Part shown: piece after piece, positions 51,490 through 59,783 of the stretch
How positions within the stretch are numbered: position 1 is the first letter of the stretch
Layout of the letters: every line of letters starts with the position of its first letter
NCBI GenBank assembly: GCA_943371235.1
Contig: CALRTZ010000011.1
Coordinates: 1-64,000 of the forward strand
From: CAJBVG01 sp943371235
GTDB taxonomy: Bacteria > Bacteroidota > Bacteroidia > Sphingobacteriales > Sphingobacteriaceae
Reading direction: 5' to 3'
DNA length: 64,000 bases
Notes under the pieces: model-generated
The model's input: the letters and a program-made list of their open reading frames with translations, nothing else
Told to the model about the DNA's origin: nothing
The model's database searches: none
Translations under genes and position numbers: made by a program

Positions 51490-54400
51490 CTAAAAGAAAG
51501 CTCTTGCTTGCATGCTGCCTGCATGTATAGTTTTTGCACCCGCAGAACTCCTGCCATCATATAAAATACTAATCTGTAAACTACTGCCAATATTTTTTTG
51601 CCAATTTGCCGACCAAGTTAAATTTCTACCCGGCTGTAATGCCTCTAATAATTCATACGCAATGGCTGAATTGCTATTGCCAGTAAAATTATTGTAAATA
51701 AAATTGAATTGAGTTTGTATGCTTGATTTGCCACCAGCATTGTATTTTAATTCTGCACTTAATTTATGTTGATCTGATTTTTCTGCACCAGCTAATTTAT
51801 TTTCTTGCGTTAAAAACAAATAAGATAAACTCCAGCGTAATTCTGTAGAAAATTGCACTCCAAATTCTGGTCGAACGCTATAATAATTAATGGTGAAATT
51901 TCTTTCAGATGCTGCTTCACTGATTGCTTTTTTCTCACCAGATTTTAGTTCAGTTAAAACAGAATACCTATTAAAAATATTCCAACGAGTTCTAATTAAA
52001 TGTTCATTGTACGATCGAGAATCAAAACCTATGCTCAATAAATTTTTATTACTGCTGCCTTGCAAAGTATAATCTGCTCCAAAAATTGGGTCACTTCTTT
52101 TAAAATAAAACGACTCTCTGTATTGTGTATTTACACCAATTAAATTACTGTCCACAATATTTAAATCAAACGGGTTAAATAAATTTTCGGTAGCTGTGTT
52201 TAAAGTTTTACGTTCTATTTTAAAATTTAATTGATTAGAAAACATACTAATGTATTTTAGCACACCTTCTCTATTTGCCCATTTACGTGCGGGGTCTACA
52301 ATTATATTTTCAGAAAACGAAGTTGATTTAGTTCTAATAAAATCTGTATTTACAATGCTTACCCGAATGTAGTCGGCTTCATAACTATACTTAGCCACTT
52401 CAAATTCATTTAATTCTTTTACACCATTGTTGTTGTAGTCTCTATACACATATATACCCTGCCCAGCGGGAACTTGCAAATAGGTGAAGGCTCTTTTTGG
52501 TTCTTGCCCTGTTCCTATCTCATAAAATGTATTAGAGGTAAGTAGGCCTTTCCAAGCAGTGCCATCAAAACGAATTCTAGAAATTATATTTTCTTCAGAT
52601 TGTAAATTGGACTTGCTGTTTATTACATTTAAATTTCGGTAGTTTACACTAAAACCAAATAAGGCATTGGTGTTTTTGTTTAATTCTGTATTCAGTAAAA
52701 TATTTTCTGTTCGAGTGGCAGCTCGTAATGAATTTTGAAAGGGGCTTTCGTCAAATCTATTTGAATACTCCAGTAAATATTTATTGACCCAACTTTCCGG
52801 ACTTTTTAAATAAGCTTTGTAAATGTAAAACGCAAAACTATTTAAGGAGAGCGTGTCGGCAGTGTTTGTTTTATAAATATTTTTTTCAGTTTCTTCTCCA
52901 ATACCTACTGTTACATATTTCGTGTTTTTACTAAAGTCTACTAAATGTTTTAAAAAATTACTTTTGTTTTTATTGTTATTTAACTCTGTTAATAACAAAG
53001 ATGCGTTTGAAAACAAACGGTACGATTTATAGTTTATGTCTGTTCCAATGCTATGCTGCATACCTTTATAAATAGTATCTTTTAAAAAGAAAGCAGTTCT
53101 GTAATACATCAAGTTTTTATTGTTTTTTACAATTGATGTTTGGAAAGTGTACCATTGTTCGGCAGTTCGAGTAGTACTATTGATGTTAAAATCTCTATTG
53201 AATTCTACAGGCCTGTAAAATTCTACAAAACGAAAATTTTTGTCTAAAACCTCGGCTTGCACATTAGAAATTAAATAAATATTACCCGAAGTATCCGATT
53301 TTATTTTTTCTTTATACTCTAAATAAGATTTTGACGCTACACTTGTATTATCCTTGTCATCAATTTTAGAAAACAAATTTAAATCTGTATTGCTTATGGC
53401 GAGCTCTGTACCCATATTCCATTTTTTGCCAGATTTATGTTCGGCAGAAAATGTGAACATGCTTGTTTTACGTGGAGCTACCAATACAACAACGGGCTCA
53501 AAATTTCCCTGAAGTACACCATTAATAGGTGCAACGTATTTAAACACCCTTCCATTGGCTAAAGAATTTTCGAGAATATAATTTCCTTGGTTAGTGCCAA
53601 GTTGTGAAAAGTTTAGTTTGTAAATTGCATCCTCCGGATTGGTAGAAAAAACATAAATACTTACACCACTAGAGTCAATTTTTTTATATCGAATTTCCGA
53701 ATCGTTATATCCAGCACTGTCTATAGAAGGAAAATAAGCCGTGCTTGTGTTATCTCCTATATTTGATAGAAAAAGTTTCTGAGTATCATTTAAATCTTGC
53801 AGCAGAGGTCTGTTTTTAGAATCCTGCTCGTTGTAGTAATTAATTCTGAATGCATTTTTTTTATTCTCGAAACTAGAGCTTACCGTGGTTAAACTCCTCG
53901 AGTAATTTTTATCAGAATATTCAAACTCGATAGTTATACGAGAGTAAGCGGTAATTACTCTACGCGGCATAAATGTAATTTCGGCCGTGTTATAATCTAT
54001 GGTGTAATCTAAATTTTCACCACGTTTCATTAACATCCCATCAATAAATACACGTTCGGTTCCGGCTAATACTATAATAAAATTTTCGTTCGCAATGCCT
54101 TGTAATCTGTATGGTCCTTGTATACCTTCTCGACCAAGTAATACCTGTCTGTTGTACTTACCTTTTGCAATTGCAGCAGCTAAGTCGTTTTTTATTGTAT
54201 ACTTATTTTTCGTCTCAAATGAGGTTTGTACATAACCCCCTTTTGCTTTTTTGAAATAATTTAGAAAGTAGGAATTTGGTTTTCGGAGTTCAAAATCTCC
54301 AGCGGTTAATGAATAGTTTTTATGTAAGAGTTGAATATAAACACGATCAAACTCTTGTATTTGTTGCGTATTGCCCTCTGGTTGTATTGGAATATTATCA

Positions 54401-54744
54401 TCAGATATAACTGCAATTACTTCTAAGTCTTCAGAAATTCTGCCGTTTAATTGCAAGTTTAAGCTAGAGTTTAAACTCAAATCTTGGTTGTTGCCTACAG
54501 TAATTGCACGAGATATACTACCCGATCTATTTAAACCATACAATCCAATACCTTCTATGGGTTTAACTTCATAACTGAGGGCAAATGGGTTGCTAATTGC
54601 TTTTTCATTGTTTTGAAGCAGGGAAATATCTTTGTGTATGTATCTTTTAAGAAAAACGGAAGGGATGCTATCTGTATTGGTTTGGGCCATTGAACCAAGC
54701 CCCATCAATATAAAAACAACAAATACATAGTTAAATTTAAGCAT
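51490..54744 (-). CDS. Large outer-membrane beta-barrel protein of unknown function
   Basis: The start at ATG 54744 gives 1084 residues with a signal peptide (MLKFNYVFVVFILMGLGSMA); longer starts precede it without a signal. The chain is beta-rich with aromatic alternation throughout and ends in Phe (SMQARAFF), as in barrels that use the BAM signal. Residues about 230-300 contain TERVFIDGMLMKRGENLDYT, DYNTAEITFMP, reminiscent of domains in Bacteroidota surface proteins. YRDYNNNGVKELNEFE is an EF-hand-like calcium loop. It overlaps the kinase gene by 8 bp, so the pair is translationally coupled. I do not recognise the family precisely. Confidence 0.75.
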   Translation of the reverse strand: MLKFNYVFVVFILMGLGSMAQTNTDSIPSVFLKRYIHKDISLLQNNEKAISNPFALSYEVKPIEGIGLYGLNRSGSISRAITVGNNQDLSLNSSLNLQLNGRISEDLEVIAVISDDNIPIQPEGNTQQIQEFDRVYIQLLHKNYSLTAGDFELRKPNSYFLNYFKKAKGGYVQTSFETKNKYTIKNDLAAAIAKGKYNRQVLLGREGIQGPYRLQGIANENFIIVLAGTERVFIDGMLMKRGENLDYTIDYNTAEITFMPRRVITAYSRITIEFEYSDKNYSRSLTTVSSSFENKKNAFRINYYNEQDSKNRPLLQDLNDTQKLFLSNIGDNTSTAYFPSIDSAGYNDSEIRYKKIDSSGVSIYVFSTNPEDAIYKLNFSQLGTNQGNYILENSLANGRVFKYVAPINGVLQGNFEPVVVLVAPRKTSMFTFSAEHKSGKKWNMGTELAISNTDLNLFSKIDDKDNTSVASKSYLEYKEKIKSDTSGNIYLISNVQAEVLDKNFRFVEFYRPVEFNRDFNINSTTRTAEQWYTFQTSIVKNNKNLMYYRTAFFLKDTIYKGMQHSIGTDINYKSYRLFSNASLLLTELNNNKNKSNFLKHLVDFSKNTKYVTVGIGEETEKNIYKTNTADTLSLNSFAFYIYKAYLKSPESWVNKYLLEYSNRFDESPFQNSLRAATRTENILLNTELNKNTNALFGFSVNYRNLNVINSKSNLQSEENIISRIRFDGTAWKGLLTSNTFYEIGTGQEPKRAFTYLQVPAGQGIYVYRDYNNNGVKELNEFEVAKYSYEADYIRVSIVNTDFIRTKSTSFSENIIVDPARKWANREGVLKYISMFSNQLNFKIERKTLNTATENLFNPFDLNIVDSNLIGVNTQYRESFYFKRSDPIFGADYTLQGSSNKNLLSIGFDSRSYNEHLIRTRWNIFNRYSVLTELKSGEKKAISEAASERNFTINYYSVRPEFGVQFSTELRWSLSYLFLTQENKLAGAEKSDQHKLSAELKYNAGGKSSIQTQFNFIYNNFTGNSNSAIAYELLEALQPGRNLTWSANWQKNIGSSLQISILYDGRSSAGAKTIHAGSMQARAFF

Positions 54745-57700
54745 TACCCTTTTCCAATGGTATAGAAACGTAAAAAGTGGTCCCTTTATTGAGTGCAGAC
54801 TGAAACCAAATCTTACCATTTGCATTTATAATGATATTATGTACAATGGCTAGTCCCATACCCATACCAGAATTTTTGGTGGTAAAATTAGGTTGAAATA
54901 TTTTTTCCTGTAATTCCTCTTCAATACCATTGCCATTGTCTTGTATCATCACAAGTATGTGTCCATTGTCATTCATTAAATCGATAGTTACTTCACCATT
55001 TCTTTGTGATGGGATAGACTGAATGGCATTTTTAATAAGGTTATTAAAGCAACGAATCATTTGGTCTTTATCAGCCATAATGTTTGATTGCAAACTTGGC
55101 AAAAAGCCTAAATTTAATTCAACATCGCTTTCATTTTTATACAATTCTACTACGTTTGTTATAATTTCTTTGAGATCAATTTTCTCTTTGCTGGTAAGTG
55201 GCATTTGTGCAAAATTCGAAAACTCAGATGCGATAAGAGAAAGAGATTCTATTTGTTGAATAAAGGTTGCACTAAAACGCTCAAATTTCTCTTTGAAATT
55301 TGGATCCTCATCGGCCCAAGCTCTTTGTAAATGTTGCAAGCCAAGTTTCATAGGTGTTAAAGGGTTTTTAATTTCATGGGCAACTTGTTTTGCCATTTCT
55401 CGCCAAGCATTTTCACGTTCAGATTTTGCTAATCGCTCCGTACTTTCTTCAAGCTCTACAATCATTCGATTGTACTCATTAATTAATTTCCCAATCTCAT
55501 CATTACCCTTCCAAGTTATCGGATCCATTTTTTTGCCAATTTTTGTTTCACGTAATTGTTCTTCAATTAAGGTGAGTGGGTAGGTGATGGAGTTTGCAAT
55601 AAAAAAGGCAACAAATCCAATTACCACAAAAATCAATACGTATACATTTATAAATGTTGTTAGAAATTGCGAAACTCTGTTTTCATATTCAAGCTTGTTT
55701 GCAAAATAAGGCAAGTTCAAATAAGCAACCGTTTTGTTATTTGCATTTCTGATGGGTGCGTATGACGACAAGAATTTTAAACTACCAATTTTTTCAGTCG
55801 TACTATATTCAGATCGTTCAAAACATTTCATCATTACATACGCATCGGGGTTCATAATTCTGGCTACTAATCCTTCTTCATATATTTTGGGTTGGGTTGA
55901 AATCAATAATTCTCCATTTAGGTTGAAAATATTAATATCTGTTAAATATAAATCAGACAAGCTTTTTAACTCCACAGACATTTGATCGTCATACGTGTTA
56001 TTCCAATAATTAATTAAGTACGATTTTTTTTCAATCGACAACAATATTGATCGAACCTTTTGACTTAGACGTTCATTTTGTTGTTTAGTATACTGATCTG
56101 TGATGTATACAAATGTTATATAACCTACAATCCCCAGCGAAAGTAAAATGGTGAGAATGAGGGAAAGTTGGATCCTGGTTTTAAATAATATTTTAAATCT
56201 ACTAGGTATATTTTTGAAATTTATTGTCAACAAATTAAAACGCTTACCTAATAATCTTCTTAAGTAAAATATTAACAAGAAAAACGCAAACAAACCAAAA
56301 ACATAGGAGAAGGTTGTAAATGCTGTTGTTTTAGAATCTATAGATTTACTTACAACAATTAAAACATCTTTATTTGCCTTATATATTAAATGGTTATAAT
56401 CATTAAATTCTAAAAAATCATATTCCTTTACGGTGCCACTAAATTCCGATGCCTGTAAACTATAAGGGTATTCACCCTGTTGACTAATTAACTTGCCATC
56501 TTTATAAATGGAATAAGAATATGCATTAAAATCTTTATTTAATTTTAAACTCCCTTCTAATAATAATTCCGGAAAGATGTTTTCTTCTTTAAAGTATTTA
56601 GATTTTAATTCAATTATTAACCAACCCAATAGCTTTGCATTGTTGTAAACTGGAATTTTCCCATAATAAGTTAATAGCCCAAGAGTATTAGATTGATAAG
56701 AGAAATTTGGATTAAAAGTAGGTGTACTTTTATTGTATATAATATCATCGAAAAATTCGATCGATTTGGTTTGGCTGTTTTTTATCGGCTTACTTAAGCT
56801 ATCAAATTCAAAAACAGCAATGTCATATTTAGAAAAATATCCTCCAAAATATAATTGTTGAATTCTTGAGTTTAAAGATTCACTACTGATGTTGTTATCG
56901 TAAAAATATTTTTTGATATTTTCATCTTTCTGAATTTTCTTCGTAAGTCCTTCTAATAAATATTCGGCAATAGGATCATTTGCCGATTCTAATTTAGACG
57001 CAAGAAGTTGTCTGTTTTCTTTTTCTTTAATAGTATTAAAATGCATTAATCGAGAAGAGTTAGCAATTGCAAAAACAGATAGTATAATTACAACCATTAT
57101 TAAATTCATGTAATTCCTTCTTTTGCTTTTAGAACGTTCTAAAATAATTAAGAAAAGAGTGTTTGAATAGAAGAGAATATTTATTTCGTCTAAAAATATT
57201 TTCGAAACAAAAACTACAAGCAATCCAATAATTATTACATTAAATTTTTCTTTTTTACTTAAAAAAAACTGATGAAATATGCCTAGTAGCATATCATTAA
57301 ATAAGTAAAAAGAATACATCATCAAACTTATTACAAAAAAGCCAATGGCACTGTAAACGTTTAAACTTAAAATATTTGTTAATTCAAAAGAAATGTTTGA
57401 ATTGATAACTAGTCCTTCAAACAAATAATCGATTAAGTCGAGTATTAGATATGAACTAAAAATAAAAACTACTGAGAGGACGTAACTTATTTTTATGTTG
57501 TAAATTCTAAAGTTTAAATCTTTAATTCTATCAAACAAAAAGTATATAAGCCAATGTATTAGAATTAAGTTAATAATTAAATCTCCTAAAGAGGGGAAGA
57601 TAAAATTACTGGCGTATTTTTCTGGACTAAAAATAGGAAGTTGATATATTGAAACAGGTACAGACCAATACATGCTTACTGTCCTGGCAATAAATACACA

Positions 57701-58450
57701 AAAGAGTATAAACAAAAACGAAGCGTATGTTTCTCCTTTATACCAAAGGTATTTTGCAAAACTATTTACTGTAAGATAGCTGAAAATAAAGAATAAAACC
57801 CAAATATATATTATCAATAAACTTGGGTCGCTGTAATATTTTTCGGAATTTATGCTGATGCTAAAAAGACTTTTTCCTGCTAAATCTTTTATTATAAATC
57901 CTTTGTTTTTCACAAACGAATTTATTTCAACATAATCTTTAATAGTTAAATCTGTATTGTATTTGTTTATTAAATATTCATTCTGATAGCTATATTCTTT
58001 ATAAATATTAAACAAGCAAAACACCTTAGACTTCCCAATGGTTTTTTGTTTTATAATATACCAACCATTATCTAGTCTTCTGAAATTATTTCCTTCTTTT
58101 AATTTTAAATAATTATAATTGGGTATGGCATTGGTTTTAGACCAATAAATTAATTTTTCTTTTTGAAATACAATGGCATTAAAATTTTCTTGTTTTGCTA
58201 AATGGATAAATTTTTTCCAGTTTTTATTTTTGTTGATGGAGTTAAAATCATTTGCAATACTATCTATAGTTGAGTTGTTGCAAAAGTTGTTCATCTCTTT
58301 ATCATACTTCTGCAATTCAGAAGTAATGGATTCGCCAATATTGTTTTGTACAAGTTCTGGTTTACTCCACAAGGTTATAAGTTGTACAAGTAGAATTACG
58401 AATACACTTATAAAGAAAAAATTCCGACTATTTCTAAGATAATTTGACAC
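54737..58450 (-). CDS. Giant NtrY-like sensor histidine kinase
   Basis: The 1237-residue protein starts with GTG (58448-58450), the only start before the first TM helix (about 10-27). A polytopic region lies at about 205-470, a long extracytoplasmic part to about 720, further TM helices near 725-745, 770-795 and 925-950, then HAMP. The kinase core has His1025 in QVAHEIKNPLTPMKLGL, the N box FNNLIKNAIQS and the G boxes IQDNGNGIEE and SGMGMGLAIV. NtrY proteins are about 700-770 residues, so the N-terminal half is unusual. No response regulator is nearby. Confidence 0.9.
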   Translation of the reverse strand: MSNYLRNSRNFFFISVFVILLVQLITLWSKPELVQNNIGESITSELQKYDKEMNNFCNNSTIDSIANDFNSINKNKNWKKFIHLAKQENFNAIVFQKEKLIYWSKTNAIPNYNYLKLKEGNNFRRLDNGWYIIKQKTIGKSKVFCLFNIYKEYSYQNEYLINKYNTDLTIKDYVEINSFVKNKGFIIKDLAGKSLFSISINSEKYYSDPSLLIIYIWVLFFIFSYLTVNSFAKYLWYKGETYASFLFILFCVFIARTVSMYWSVPVSIYQLPIFSPEKYASNFIFPSLGDLIINLILIHWLIYFLFDRIKDLNFRIYNIKISYVLSVVFIFSSYLILDLIDYLFEGLVINSNISFELTNILSLNVYSAIGFFVISLMMYSFYLFNDMLLGIFHQFFLSKKEKFNVIIIGLLVVFVSKIFLDEINILFYSNTLFLIILERSKSKRRNYMNLIMVVIILSVFAIANSSRLMHFNTIKEKENRQLLASKLESANDPIAEYLLEGLTKKIQKDENIKKYFYDNNISSESLNSRIQQLYFGGYFSKYDIAVFEFDSLSKPIKNSQTKSIEFFDDIIYNKSTPTFNPNFSYQSNTLGLLTYYGKIPVYNNAKLLGWLIIELKSKYFKEENIFPELLLEGSLKLNKDFNAYSYSIYKDGKLISQQGEYPYSLQASEFSGTVKEYDFLEFNDYNHLIYKANKDVLIVVSKSIDSKTTAFTTFSYVFGLFAFFLLIFYLRRLLGKRFNLLTINFKNIPSRFKILFKTRIQLSLILTILLSLGIVGYITFVYITDQYTKQQNERLSQKVRSILLSIEKKSYLINYWNNTYDDQMSVELKSLSDLYLTDINIFNLNGELLISTQPKIYEEGLVARIMNPDAYVMMKCFERSEYSTTEKIGSLKFLSSYAPIRNANNKTVAYLNLPYFANKLEYENRVSQFLTTFINVYVLIFVVIGFVAFFIANSITYPLTLIEEQLRETKIGKKMDPITWKGNDEIGKLINEYNRMIVELEESTERLAKSERENAWREMAKQVAHEIKNPLTPMKLGLQHLQRAWADEDPNFKEKFERFSATFIQQIESLSLIASEFSNFAQMPLTSKEKIDLKEIITNVVELYKNESDVELNLGFLPSLQSNIMADKDQMIRCFNNLIKNAIQSIPSQRNGEVTIDLMNDNGHILVMIQDNGNGIEEELQEKIFQPNFTTKNSGMGMGLAIVHNIIINANGKIWFQSALNKGTTFYVSIPLEKGNA

Positions 58451-58475
58451 TAATGTATTTAGAAAATAAGATTAA

Positions 58476-59651
58476 TTACGATCGTTTATCTTCTCTACGT
58501 GTACCGTCATAGAGCTCGTATTCCAACAAACGACATTCTAATTTACTATTAAAGAATTCAATTTTACGTTCAGCTTTTAATCCCACTTTTTTTGCAAGGT
58601 TAGGGCTTGCGGTAAAAATATAACCGAAGTATCCTTTGGCCTCTTTTTTTAAATAGTCGCCCATTGCTTTGTAAATAGTTTCCAGCTCTTCGTATTCACC
58701 AAGTCGTTCTCCATATTCTGGGTTAAACATTACTACGCCTTTACCGCTTGGGCATGGGGTTTCTCTAAAATCTTCTTTTCTAAAAGTAATGTGCAAATCA
58801 ACACCTGCTGTTTTAGCATTTGATTTAGCTGCGTGTAGAGCAATAGGGTCTAAATCGCTAGCGATGATTTCAAAATCGATCGACTTTTTAACCGCCAAAC
58901 GAGCTTCTCTTCTCAATTGTTCATAATAGTCCTCTTCAAAACCTTTTATATGCATAAAGCCATAATTGCTTCTAAGCAAACCAGGTATTCTGTTTAGGGC
59001 CATCATTGCAGCTTCAATTGCTAGGGTTCCACTCCCGCACATTGGGTTAACAAAATTAGAATTCCGATCCCATTTTGTAGCCATAATGGTGGCAGCAGCT
59101 AGGTTTTCTTGCATTGGAGCCAAACCAGGCTGCTTTCTATATTGATGTTTAGATAGCGTTTCACCGCTTGTATCTAAGTAAATTGAAGCTTCAGAATCTT
59201 TCCAAAACAAATGAACTACCGTTTTATTACGCTCAGGACCAGAATTTGGACGCATTTCCGTTTTCTCTCTAAATCGATCAACAATTGCGTCTTTCAGTTT
59301 CACATTTGCATATAAATTATTGTCGATGGTATCGTTTTGTACATTAGAGGTGATAGAAATGTATCCATCAACATCTAATAAATCTTCCCAATTAAGCTGT
59401 AAAGCATGCTTATACAAATCATCTGCATTGGTTGCAACAGCCTCAGACCAAAGCCAAAGTACCTGATTACCAGTGCGAATATTCATATTTAGTTTAATAC
59501 AATCGTTTAAACTACCTTCAATAGAAACACCGGTGCTCCAATGTTCGGTTACTGTAAAGCCCAAACTATGTACTTCTTCACTTAAGTAAGACGACATGTA
59601 TTTCGGACACGTAATAATGATTCTACTTTCTTTTGTAAATGGGATACTCAT
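58476..59651 (-). CDS. THUMP-domain class I RNA methyltransferase (RlmL N-terminal-like)
   Basis: The 391-residue protein has an N-terminal THUMP RNA-binding domain (about 45-160, including LLDVDGYISITSNVQ). A Rossmann methyltransferase follows: FVNPMCGSGTLAIEAA is motif I, and MFNPEYGERLGEYEELE is the catalytic motif IV, with NPEY where the canonical family motif is NPPY. It resembles the N-terminal half of E. coli RlmL, which makes 23S rRNA m2G2445, and the stand-alone YpsC/RlmL-type proteins. The substrate rRNA position is inferred. Confidence 0.9.
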   Translation of the reverse strand: MSIPFTKESRIIITCPKYMSSYLSEEVHSLGFTVTEHWSTGVSIEGSLNDCIKLNMNIRTGNQVLWLWSEAVATNADDLYKHALQLNWEDLLDVDGYISITSNVQNDTIDNNLYANVKLKDAIVDRFREKTEMRPNSGPERNKTVVHLFWKDSEASIYLDTSGETLSKHQYRKQPGLAPMQENLAAATIMATKWDRNSNFVNPMCGSGTLAIEAAMMALNRIPGLLRSNYGFMHIKGFEEDYYEQLRREARLAVKKSIDFEIIASDLDPIALHAAKSNAKTAGVDLHITFRKEDFRETPCPSGKGVVMFNPEYGERLGEYEELETIYKAMGDYLKKEAKGYFGYIFTASPNLAKKVGLKAERKIEFFNSKLECRLLEYELYDGTRREDKRS

Positions 59652-59655
59652 ATTG

Positions 59656-59663
59656 CAAAGCTA
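59656..59663 (-). promoter_or_regulatory. TAnnTTTG box 4 nt before the RNA methyltransferase start
   Basis: On the minus strand the order is TAGCTTTG, CAAT, then ATG (59651). It is a perfect -7 consensus with the 4-nt spacing seen at three other genes, predicting a leaderless transcript. Confidence 0.5.
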
Positions 59664-59730
59664 GGCATTAGAGAGCAAAAAGGCATTTATTTGTAAAAAA
59701 TTAGTTTGAAAGGCATTTATTGCTAAAAAA
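59663..59730. repeat. Direct repeats in a divergent intergenic region
   Basis: AGGCATTTATTTGTAAAAAA (59681-59700) and AGGCATTTATTGCTAAAAAA (59711-59730) differ by two bases and start 30 bp apart, about three helical turns. AGGCATTAGAGAGCAAAA (59663-59680) is a weaker third copy overlapping the methyltransferase promoter box, and ACATTTATG (59731) a fourth fragment. The placement between two divergent starts suits a regulator-binding array. Confidence 0.6.
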
Positions 59731-59783
59731 ACATTTATGTTTAAAATTCATTTGTTTAAATATAACCCATTGATCTAATTTAT

